Below are positions 50,401 to 59,936 of a stretch of DNA of 64,000 nucleotides, piece by piece; the stretch's first letter is position 1, and every line of letters starts with the position of its first letter. The notes beneath the pieces were generated by a model. That model had not been told where the DNA came from and ran no database searches. It was given only the letters and a program-made list of their open reading frames with translations. This DNA is from Monomorium pharaonis. Lineage: Eukaryota > Arthropoda > Insecta > Hymenoptera > Formicidae. Made by a program: the position numbers and the translations under genes. The stretch covers positions 8,985,276 to 9,049,275 of the forward strand of contig NC_050472.1 in assembly GCF_013373865.1 (NCBI RefSeq), read 5' to 3'.

Positions 50401-50663
50401 GACAGCCACCACATGTATTTCTTCGTATCGCTGTATAAACGTCATTTGTTAGCTTGCGCACACTTTTTATTCGTTAGTTTTACTTGCCGCGTTCAAGACG
50501 ACCATATGATCAAGTAAACACGTAAACCACGTGTCGCGCGCAGCAAACGCTAGTGCCATCCATCGGGATCTCTGCGCGCTCAGGGCGCGCGCAACAAACA
50601 CCACGGGCAGGTGCGCGGTGCGCCGCTCAGTGTCCTGCTCGAAATATTTCGTCGCTTCACGAC
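50401..50663 (+). other. BEL/Pao 3' untranslated region
   Basis: About 260 bases between the polyprotein stop and the purine tract. No envelope-like or accessory frame of note; a short frame at 50553 runs into the LTR and has no motif. Confidence 0.7.
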
Positions 50664-50676
50664 AAGGCGGGCGGAA
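50664..50676 (+). promoter_or_regulatory. Polypurine tract of the BEL/Pao element
   Basis: AAGGCGGGCGGAA directly before the TG of the 3' LTR, the position where plus-strand DNA synthesis is primed. It is interrupted by two C residues. Confidence 0.65.
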
Positions 50677-51260
50677 TGTTTAGGATTCTCGCATACGGTA
50701 AATCAAAACTGATTAAATTTATCGCAAGCATTGTTAAGAGTGGGTTGGAAGGATTCTCTTCGCAAAACATTGCCAAATAAGGCAATGTTTTGAGAAAAGA
50801 TTAACTTATCTCACACGCTCCATCCACAACAACAATGAGAGGTGCCACGAGTTAGGCACGCAAAATCACGGTGCGGCGGAATTCAATAGGCTGATCTCGA
50901 TCTCTCTTAGTTGTCGTATCGGTCGAAGGCGGAGGTCGTTGTCTCCGACTCACTCGACCGTTAGCCAGAACCTTACACGGACGCGTCTCCGCTTTCACGC
51001 GAAGTCTCTTTATTTTCGCGCTCTAAGCTCCGCTGATTAATTTCTGCTTTGAATTCCGCTCGCTAAAGGGTCTCCGATCAACCCATTTGCTTTCTTCAAC
51101 CTCAAACGCGAGTGTGGTGAAAAGTACACGCAACCACGAAAGTATAACCCCTTTTTTGTTATTTAATTTAATTATGTAAATAGTGTGGAACAGTTGAGAA
51201 ATACAGTTTTTTTTGGTAACTAAACTAGTGTAACCCCATTGACTCTCCCACTCCTGAATA
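50677..51260 (+). repeat. 3' LTR of the BEL/Pao element
   Basis: Same length as the 5' LTR and identical apart from one base at 50989. The hairpin stem CAAAACATTGCC is retained. Confidence 0.93.
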
Positions 51261-51264
51261 ATAC

Positions 51265-52070
51265 AATATTGCAGAATAATTAATGTTTCAAATAATGTGA
51301 TTATAATCAATGGGCAGACTCTTCATATGAAAAGAGTATATGCATTTTAGACAATTCAGTACACATCATTAATGAAATTTCGTATATATTTCTTTTATAG
51401 ATTTAGAAATTCTTTTCCAGAATTAAAGTACACATATTAATATCCATCTGTGAATTGGACTTTATATCAAGAACAAAAAAAATGTTTTTTTTATTGCTCA
51501 ACTTATCGACTTTTTACGTGTATATAACCTAAATTTTCGTTTCGCAATTTCGTCTCAATCAGGCACTAAAATCTAATTTTTGAAATTCAACAGTTTGTTC
51601 TCGTCGTCTACTAGTCTGTGAATACAAACTTCGTAAGTACAAACTGTAGATCTTTTATATTAAGCAAACATTGTTATGATGTGACAGCAACTCTGGTGAA
51701 AAAAATTCTATAAAAATTAAAAAAAAAACTACAAAAATTTACAAAAGTGTTCCAATTCTAGCATTTTTTGTAGTTTCTACAGAAAAATGCTAGAATTAGA
51801 ACACTTTTGTAAATTTTTGTAGTTTTTTTAGAATTTTGTAGAAAATTGTTCTGCCAGGGAAATTAACAATTTTTTCCTGTTTTTGATAGAAACTCCACTC
51901 CACAGACTGGTAGCAATGCGTATTCTTTTATTCTGGAGAAAGATTTCTAAATTTATAAAAAAAATAAAGATATTGCAAAATAAATATTACTGTCTTTTGT
52001 CAGTAAAACAGACAACTCCAGCATCCCCTTAATCCACAGATTGGAACTAAACAATGTTAATTCTATTTAC
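51265..52070. other. PRPF6 intron sequence with a hairpin MITE
   Basis: AT-rich intron between the BEL element and PRPF6 exon 3. At about 51700-51850 a palindrome pairs acaaaagtgttccaattcta with tagaattagaacacttttgt around a short loop, outlined by attctataaaaatt and gaattttgtagaa. Confidence 0.65.
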
Positions 52071-52547
52071 CTTGCTAAAAAAATAACCACCATATCCTGA
52101 AAATTCATCATAATTAGAATCGTTCAAGTCTTTATCTTCTTCTTTTTTTTTTGTACATTTTGTAGGTGGAGCGTGTCTGTCATTACTGTATTCAAAACAA
52201 TATATTATTACATGTAATTTGTGTAGTCTACATTCTCTTCTTTATTGTAAAAAGAATGTAGTTTTTTTCTACTTACAAAACATCATTGGCATCACGAGCG
52301 GGGACAATATGTGATCGGGTTGTAAATCCAGTTGCTCTAATGAACAGAAAGTGAGGTTAATAACCCATACGGCTAATATTAAGTTTGTTATAATTCACTA
52401 CATAATTAAAAAATAAATATTTGTAAATATTATACGTCAGTTTAAAACCTACCTTCTACCAACACCGGCGATATATCCTAGGGGTGTTGAAACGCCTAAA
52501 ACATGTTTTTTATTTCGTGTATTTAGCGAAACTGAGGGAACCGCCAT
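52071..52547 (-). pseudogene. PRPF6: PRPF6 (Prp6) exons 1-3
   Basis: Exon 1 (52453-52547) starts at an ATG with MAVPSVSLNTRNKKHVLG and TPLGYIAGVGRR. Exon 2 (52277-52336) encodes ATGFTTRSHIVPARDANDV. Exon 3 (52071-52185) encodes DRHAPPTKCTKKK, then DLNDSNYDEFSGYGGYFFSK. Acceptors TTAG| and ACAG| and donors |GTAGGT, |GTAAGT and |GTAAAT are present. The lengths 95, 60 and 115 nt sum to 90 whole codons, joining in phase to exon 4 at 31.7 kb. With the exon 4 TAG the product would be about 241 residues, the N-terminal region only, lacking the repeats that grip tri-snRNP partners. Residues differ from the family at sites that are usually constant (for example SHIVPAR for SDIGPAR), fitting relaxed constraint. 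A diverged, still-transcribed short paralogue cannot be excluded. Confidence 0.88.
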
Positions 52548-52657
52548 CTTTATATGCTGTTTGTCACTTGTTTACCGCGCCTGACTTCACACTTCTTTTT
52601 CTTCTTATTTGCCCTTTGGATTACTGCTCTAGTTTACACCGAGCACTTGGTACGTGT

Positions 52658-54798
52658 ATTAATTTGATGATAATTTTATTATATCTTGTCGATCGATTAT
52701 CTCTTTAATACTTCCACGTGGCGAATCCGAGAACAAATGGCGGAAATGCGTAGTAAAGACCTACGGGTCTAAGGACGGGATTCATAGACCGATCTTAGGG
52801 TGCATCCCGATGGAGAAGAATTAACGAAACGGAATAGAAACGGAATGGAAATATGGAGAGGGATTGACCAATCAGAGTAATTCCGTTTCAATTCCGTTCC
52901 GTTTTTTGACGAGCTGGATCCCCATGTATAGAACTGTCTCGGAACGGAAAAGGAACGGACATACTTTTAAGGGTGAGGTCCCATGGAGCGGATTATGCGG
53001 AAGCGGAACGAGCGGATCACCAATCGCGGGATCATTCTGATAGAACTCTTTCAAAGATTCCGTTGAAACGATCCTGTGATTGGTGATCCGCTCGTTCCGC
53101 TTCCGCATAATCCGCTCCACATGGGACTGCACCCTCAAAGTGGCAAAGCATATATCCTACTAATTAGGGTGCGTTCGGGGAGACGCTATTAGCGCTATCA
53201 GCATCAATTTATCCTTGTTCTATTTTTAATGAGTAATGAAGATAGACTGATGCTGGTAGCGCTAATAGCGTCTCCCCGAACGTAGAGATACTATGCGTCT
53301 GTTCGCGTCACATGCTCCGACATGCTCCTATTCACCCCAATGCACTCCAATACGTTGATTCCGATGACGCCAACCTATTAGAATGCGTTGGAGTGAGTAG
53401 GAGCATGTCGGAGCATGGCGACGCGAACAAACCATATAACAGAGATTCGCCAATGTGCCGTCTTGGGGTAAAACCAGATATCGGATGACGTTTTTGATGG
53501 CGGTTTATTTTGATTATAAATGCAAGAATACAATATATATATATTTTTTTATTTGTAGTTATTGATATTTAATAATCGTGAACAAAATAAATATTAAAAC
53601 ACAATATATTTAAAAAAAAGGTTTAGGCATATTTCATTAATTTTCCCATGTAAGGTTAAGTAATATTAATTGATTATTAAGAAATTATATATTATTATAT
53701 ATAAATACATATTATGTTTATATACACATTATGTATTATAAATATAATTTAAGCATTGTATTTAGACTCGTAGAAAAATATATGCAACCTCAGGTTTCTC
53801 TCTGATTTTATATTCTATTTGATAGACACGTAGACACTCTGTTTTCTTTTGACAGGTGACAGGTTTGGTCGGCTAGGCTTTCTCTGTCAGTTATATCTAT
53901 CTTTCTCTTTTCCGGTTATACCCCAAGCGACGGGAGCCAATTAGAAATCGTTAACGCATTGGCGAATCTCTGTTATAGTATCTCTACCCGAACGCACCCT
54001 TAGTAGGATATATCCTACTGGTGCGTTCGAGGAGACGCTATTAGCGCTACCAGCATCAGTTCATCTTCATTACTCATTAAAAATAGAACAAGGATAAACT
54101 AATGCTGATAGCGCTAATAGCGTCTCCCCGAACACACCCTAATTAGTAGGATATATGCTTTGCCACTTTTGAAAGTATGTCCGTTCCTTTTTCGTTCCGA
54201 GATAGTTCTGTACATGGGGATCCAGCTCGTCAAAAAACGGAACGGAATTGAAACGGAATTACTCTGATTGGTCAATCTCTCTTTATATTTCCATTCCGTT
54301 TCTATTCCGTTCCGTTAATTCTTTTCTATCGGGATGCACCCTGAATAGGAGCATGTCGAAGCATGTGACGCAAACAGACCCATAGAATGGACTGAGCATT
54401 GCGATAGGTTAGCGCGCGCCTGCTTTAGAGTGAGAGGTACTACACCTGAGGCCTATGTTTGTTTCTTTTGCAAACTTCTGATTTGTTATTTCGTCCCCCT
54501 CCATTCACGAAAGAGGACAAAATAACAAATCAGAAGCTTGCAAGAGAGATGGTTTGTTCGCGTCGCCATGCTCCGACATGCTCCTACTCACTCCAACGCA
54601 TTCTAATAGGTTGGCGTCATCGGAATCAACGTATTGGAGTGCGTTGGGGTGAATAGGAGCATGTTGGGACATGTGACGCGAACAGACCCCATAGGTCTTT
54701 CTACGCATTTCCGCCATTTGTTCTCGGATTCGCCACGTGGAGGTATCAAAAAGATAATCGATCGACATGATATAATAAAATTATCATAAATTGATTGG
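52658..54798. mobile_element. Nested 2.1-kb palindrome of several hairpin MITEs
   Basis: The outer arms (cttccacgtggcgaatccga at the left and its inverse at the right) enclose a series of hairpins, each present in two inverted copies. One unit has ttccgtttcaattccgttcc (52.80-52.97 and 54.16-54.35 kb), one has gagacgctattagcgctat (53.17-53.29 and 54.02-54.14 kb), and one has catgctccgacatgctccta (53.31-53.42 and 54.55-54.68 kb). A hairpin with gcggaacgagcggatcacca (52.98-53.14 kb) occurs once. The centre (53.43-53.97 kb) is bounded by agagattcgccaatg and its inverse. No coding capacity. Confidence 0.75.
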
Positions 54799-56486
54799 AG
54801 GAAAGATATTTATACTATCGGTCGTTGTATTATTCAGGGGGATTTGAAGAAGAAGAAGAAGAAGAAGAAGGAATTTGAAGTCTCTGCTTGACATTCTTTG
54901 CATTCTTCTTGCCGATTTCAAGGACGGAGACGCGAGGGTGGAGGAGCCGGAACCGAAGTTTCTGGGTCTGTTCGCGTCACATGCTCCAACATGCTCTTAT
55001 TCACCCTAACGCACTCCAATACGTTTGGTTTGTTTGCGTCGCCATGCTCCGACATGCTCTTACCAGAGAGAAGCCTGAGAGCGGCCACCGCGGCCTTTCT
55101 CGTGCGACCGAAATGTGGATGTAGCATCAGCGCCAAACGTGGATGTAGAACTACGTACCACATCCACTTTTCGACCCTGTCAATAAAATCGTTCGTTTGG
55201 TGTGCGTCCGTGCTACCTGGTTGTGTTCCGTGCTATGTGGACGAAATGACGGTAACAGAGTTATTGATTTTTCGTATGTGTGCGAGCGAGAAAATACAAG
55301 AGCGAACGAGACATTCAATAAGAACGAGCGAAACAGTAAAAGGAGCGAGCGAGAGATCATTAAGAACGAATGAGATAGTAATAGAAGTGAGCAAGATGAG
55401 AATAACAGCATGCTGAAGCCCAAGAATCGGATTGAGCTTCCTTGCACGTTGTTATTCTCATCTCGCTCGCCTCCCTTACTGTCTTGCTCGTTCGCGTAAT
55501 GCAAATATATATATTATGTTTTTGAGGCCGACACCTTCTTTACTTAGAAAATTTAGAATATTAACAAATTATTATATTTAATATTTTTTATATACATCAT
55601 TAATATGTCATTTTTTAAAATTAATTAAAATAAATTAAATAATTTGGTAATAATTTTGTTATTGTGTGGATTTTTTAAGCTTTAAAAATTTTGTAACAAA
55701 TTGTTATACACACATTTATTTTTAGCATAATCATCAAAGAACGACACAAAAAATGTTATACACATATTATAATATTTCTTTCGTTATTTTTTCCGATTAG
55801 CATAATTAGTTTGTACAGTCAATTTACAATAATTTGTTTATAAAAATTTGTTGCAAAATTGATTTTTTCAAGGTACTTTTTATATCAATTGTAGTTTTTT
55901 ACACTCTAGTCTTATTTTTAATAGTTATTTTTTGTTAACTTTATTAGTTTAGCTACAGGCTAGAACAAGTTACAATGAATCCTTTTATTTATTTTTCGCA
56001 CAAAGCCACAACGAAAATGTTATTTACGTTTTCTTCGAAATTTTTTCCATAGAAGCGGCGCAGTTTTTTTTAAGTCAATTTAATATGAATATTAATTATG
56101 TGTGTATAATTTACATTTTATACAAATTTTATCTGTTGAACAATTCCACTAATGACATCTTTATTTTCTTTTTGGCCCTGTGATCAATTCCAGTTAAATT
56201 ATTTGAAAACATGTAAACGACATTTTCATACATAGTGCACGCTTTGTGTATTACACATTTATTGATTACTTCATCGGAATTTGTTTAAAAAGTTACGTGA
56301 ATAACTGTTGTTTTTTAAACGTTTGTTTCATTTTTATCATACTAAATACTTTGATAGTGAAAAAAATATCTAATTAGTGCGGTAAAATTGATAAATTTTT
56401 CGACATGTGTGTTTATAAAGATTCTTTAAATGGAAGAATTTTCAATGGAAATTTACTCTAATTTCCACTAAAATTGAATTACAGAC
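54799..56486. other. Non-coding region with MITE fragments
   Basis: A (GAA)n run at 54847-54870 is followed by two further partial copies of the catgctccgacatgctc unit at about 54970-55070. A hairpin at about 55385-55480 pairs gatgagaataacagc with gttgttattctcatc. From 55500 onward it is AT-rich with no feature seen. Confidence 0.5.
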
Positions 56487-58228
56487 TGTCACGACTTTTC
56501 CTGACCGGGAAAGCCGCGAGCAAAAAGCAGCGAGACCGATAGGGTAACCGGTACCCCCGATGCCGTGTTTGTCGCGCTCGAATCTCGGCCACGCGTTATC
56601 ACGAAAATTGTTGGGCGCCAGACGCGCTCGACGACGCGTCAGTTCGCGAAAATCGTTACGCCAAGGTGTCCTCGATCCTCGCGCGACAATCTCGACCAGC
56701 TCTGCCTAACGGTAGAGGGGCGGGGTGAATCGTAAGGGAGCAGGCGAATGCGGTAACACGAAGTGGCGGACGACACACCAGAAAATTAGGCTCTGAATTC
56801 AACAGATAACGAGCTTTATTAAAAATTAATAATCAGACGAAAACAATAATATCGCGGGACGCGGCATGCGGCGTTCCGACAAGGCGGCGCCCCGGCGCGA
56901 ATCAAACCAAACAGAGACGCTAACGATACGCGGGAAGCTCCCGCGGTAGGCGCGCGGCCGACAAGGACAGACGATGGAATCTTCCGCGCACATGAATTCC
57001 GTACGTTCGAACGTGCCGACACTCCCGGCAACTAGAGAACGCGACCACGTGTCTCGCGGGGGTCACACAATAATCGCCGGCCGCTACCGCACTACACACC
57101 GTCGCGAAACCGGAAGCCCCGTCCACCCGCTACTCGCGACGCGATACTCGCTCGCGCGAGGGCTTTGCGGCGCGCCCGGTCGAGGGGAATCTCCGACGGA
57201 ACCCACGCGTCTTCACGATCGTCCTTCCCGTGGCTCGGCGCTTCGGCGTCCCGCCCGCTTGCATCCGATATATTCCCAATTAATGACACGAACGTATGAC
57301 CGCCCTGCGGTCCACGCGAGTCACGCACCAACACAAAAGCGGATGCAGAACGGGCCCGGAAACACCTTGCCGGCCGGCAACCGCTCACAGTAACTTATCT
57401 GGACAGGCCACCTCACCGATAATGTCCTGGCGACGTCCTCCCTCGTCTCCAGGCTCGTCCCTTTTTCCTGATTGAGGCCTCGCACAAGCCACACCGATAA
57501 TTTTGTTAAGGGACACGACACGCAACTTCCCGGCTGGGCCGCTCGCACGCAAAAGCGGGGTGGATCGCGGTCGATCCCGGATCGACGCCGCGACCCCCCG
57601 TCCAGTCATGCGCATGGTTTCCGCGCCGCGACCCAATTGTTGCAAGGCACGCAGTCCTGCGTACGCAGGGACGTGCGCGCCGTAATCCTTCCGGGGGCCT
57701 CGCAGGCCCCCGCGAAATTTTCTTTCTCCCGCTGGGCCACTTCCCGAGCCGGGGCCGCGCACGCGGAGACCTCCGTTCCTCGTGAGAGGACTCGACGCCT
57801 CCCTCGACGCGTTTGGTCCCATCCGGGCTCCTCCACAGCCCCCCGGGACGTCCCGTTGTGGTGTCGGTGGGCACCGCCGCCTTAGGCTCCGGCCGTGGCT
57901 CTCCCAGGGCCACGCCGAATCCCCGTGCGGGCCGCGTGCTCGTCTCTCCCGGGCACCGATGGCGTCCTTCCTCCTTCCCCGCATCGTCGTCGCTCTCTCT
58001 CCTCCTCTCTCGCTCTCTCTCGTCGCATTCCATCGGAAGACGGCCGCCGCGCAAAGAAATCAAAAATATAAGAAATTAATAAGAAGAAGCTACGCTCGCT
58101 AGGTCTGTCGCGGTTCCCCATGGAGATCCCCTCTCGCCTCTCGCCTATTTTCCCCGTACGGCGCGAATTCGCAGCCTGTGACGGGGGAGGAACGCTGCTA
58201 CTCGTGGCAGCTGAGCTACCACGTCACA
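56487..58228 (-). repeat. 3' LTR of the Ty3/gypsy element
   Basis: In element orientation it starts TGTGACGTGG and ends GTCGTGACA, so the ends are inverted TGTGACG-type motifs. An AATAAA signal lies at 56814-56819, suggesting a U5 of roughly 0.3 kb and a U3+R of about 1.4 kb. The 5' LTR is beyond the window, so the boundaries rest on the terminal motifs and the adjacent purine tract. Short open frames inside have no domain. Confidence 0.68.
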
Positions 58229-58240
58229 ACTCCCCCACGC
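58229..58240 (-). promoter_or_regulatory. Polypurine tract of the Ty3/gypsy element
   Basis: On the minus strand GCGTGGGGGAGT ends where the LTR begins with TGTGACG, the expected site of plus-strand priming. Confidence 0.6.
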
Positions 58241-58836
58241 CAAGAGGATCCCTACCAGCTTGGCGGCCCGCCCTGCGGCCACCGGCCAGCGAGCACCTCC
58301 GAGATCTCCACGGGTCACCCGACAGCCGAGGTCACGCCAAGGACGAAACACCAAAAAAAATTCTAATTCGCCTTGCGGCAACTTGGATCCGGTTGCCAAC
58401 CCAACAACCAGAACAAAAGAAAAAAAAAATAACCCCAATCCGTAATTCTACCCTCGCGATTCCGTCGACACTCCCCACACGCATGGTTCGATCCTGGGGC
58501 GCGCCGTAGCGCTACCCCGTTCCCGCCACTCTCGCGGCCGCACGGCAGGCCACGACCACCCGGGTCGGGACGCGGGGAAATCAGGGGGATCTCGCAAAAA
58601 CAAAAAAAACTGTAGGCCCCTGGTCCAAACCAAAAAAAAAAAAAAAAATTGAGGGAGAGAAAACAAAGAACAAAATTGGACCCAACCAAAACAAAATAAC
58701 AAAAAAAGGAAAAAGAAAGAGAAAGGAAAAAAAAAGGAAAACAAGACAACAAAACAACAAAAACAAAAAAAAAGGAAAACCGACAAGAAAACACAAGAAA
58801 ACAAAAAAAAACGGGGCCCCCCATCAAGGCGGGGTC
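58241..58836 (-). other. U-rich 3' untranslated stretch of the gypsy element
   Basis: On the sense strand about 240 bases (58595-58815) consist almost wholly of T with G or C interruptions, downstream of the ORF3 stop. Long open frames here are low-complexity Phe/Leu/Val strings and are not credible proteins. Confidence 0.6.
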
Positions 58837-59847
58837 CTATTTCTTTGGAGGGTCTCTGGCCTCCGTGCGTCGTCCTTCCGTCGTGCTCCCCCCGCGTCCT
58901 CTGCCGATACTTTTGGGGGGGTCTCGGAGGCTCCCCGGCGGTCCTCCTCGCCGTCGTTCGGGCTCCGGGCCCTCCCGTCCTCGCCCCGGGAGGTACGGCC
59001 CCTGGGCTTCGTACCCCTCCCGGCAATCCGGGCACGCACCCACGGTGGTACCCCGCCGCCCGCACCGATAGCAGTGGTCATCCTTGCGCGGGCGGGGGCA
59101 CCGTTTGGTGAAGTGGTAGAGGGACCCGCAGTTCCAGCACCTCTCCCTCTCCACCGCCTTACGTGGCTCCTCGTCACTCTGTGCGGGGCGCGGGGGCTCC
59201 TTCCTCGCGGCTGCCTCCTTCTTCTCCCCTTGGCCACTAGGAGTTCGGGGCTCCTCTCTCCCCTCCGCGGCCGTCGGGCCCCTACGCGGGCCCCCGCGGG
59301 GAGAGCTCTGGTCCTCGCCCTCCGCCATTGCTCGCTCCTCCGCAGGCCACGGGAGACTGTCCAACAATCGGGCTATCGCGCCCAGCCCCGTCCGGGCAAA
59401 TGTGCGCGGGTCCGCTCCCGACTTCCACGTCTGGGTCCCCTGGTCCCGTCTCTCGGTCTCCTCCCCCCAGTCCGTCTGGGTCCCGACAGTTCTTTGGGTG
59501 GGGCTGGCTTGCGTCCCCACGGAGCGCGTCGCCCCCGATATCGGCTCGGTTTGGGTCGCCACGGTGCGGGACAGTGGCACCTCCAATACGACGGCCCCCT
59601 GTGTTGTCCTCCTTCGCCGCCTCTCGTCCTCCAGGGTTTGGGTCAAATCTACCCAAAACCCCGGGTACTCTGCGTCGACCCTTCGGAACAGGGCCGCCCA
59701 CCGGGCCATAAACTCGTCCATGGGCCCTCGGTATACCTGTTTCGTGGACCCACCCTTCACCTGGGCAGCCACCACGGTCCGGTCTTCGCGGACCACGATA
59801 AATTCCTGTTGGACGACATTAACAATATAGCCACCATCACCAGACAA
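58837..59847 (-). CDS. Gypsy ORF3: zinc-module protein downstream of integrase
   Basis: A 336-residue frame occupies the place where errantiviruses keep env, yet it has no signal peptide or membrane segment. The first 80 residues are folded-looking (MDEFMARWAALFRRV, YPGFWVDLTQT). Residues 94-140 hold four spaced TQT-like motifs (VATQT, VGTQA, VGTQT, QGTQT). A charged low-complexity linker leads to CWNCGSLYHFTKRC (237-250), a CX2CX4HX4C knuckle, then CYRCGRRGTTVGACPDC (259-275), a CX2CX9CX2C pair without His. The element's own Gag has exactly the same two-part arrangement, so I infer the module was duplicated from gag. The tail is Arg/Gly/Pro-rich. A role in RNA binding or packaging is plausible but unproven. 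Confidence 0.75.
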   Translation of the reverse strand: MSGDGGYIVNVVQQEFIVVREDRTVVAAQVKGGSTKQVYRGPMDEFMARWAALFRRVDAEYPGFWVDLTQTLEDERRRRRTTQGAVVLEVPLSRTVATQTEPISGATRSVGTQASPTQRTVGTQTDWGEETERRDQGTQTWKSGADPRTFARTGLGAIARLLDSLPWPAEERAMAEGEDQSSPRGGPRRGPTAAEGREEPRTPSGQGEKKEAAARKEPPRPAQSDEEPRKAVERERCWNCGSLYHFTKRCPRPRKDDHCYRCGRRGTTVGACPDCREGYEAQGPYLPGRGREGPEPERRRGGPPGSLRDPPKSIGRGRGGSTTEGRRTEARDPPKK

Positions 59848-59936
59848 AACAACACAAAAAAAAATTCAGGGCGCAGGGCACCCATTTTCCTTCCCCTTTT
59901 CGCGCCCCAGCGTAACGGTCAGCCCCGGGAGGGATT

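Larger units (their letters stand above)
44607..51260 (+). mobile_element. Full-length BEL/Pao LTR retrotransposon
   Basis: A 6654-bp element with two 584-bp LTRs, a primer binding site, one unbroken gag-pol frame and a purine tract. It is bounded by ATAC at 44603-44606 and 51261-51264, a plausible 4-bp target duplication. By eye the LTRs differ at one position (t at 44919, c at 50989), so insertion is recent. It lies antisense to the PRPF6 copy, inside the intron between exons 3 and 4. Confidence 0.95.

Noticed and set aside
56974..58102. Several frames of about 100-200 codons inside the gypsy LTR
   Set aside because: They lie within the LTR, overlap on both strands and show no domain.
58363..58827. 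Membrane-like Phe/Leu-rich frames
   Set aside because: Translations of the U-rich untranslated tract. The low complexity explains their hydrophobicity.
58837..59847. Envelope gene of an errantivirus
   Set aside because: No signal peptide, furin-like site or membrane segment. It has zinc motifs instead.
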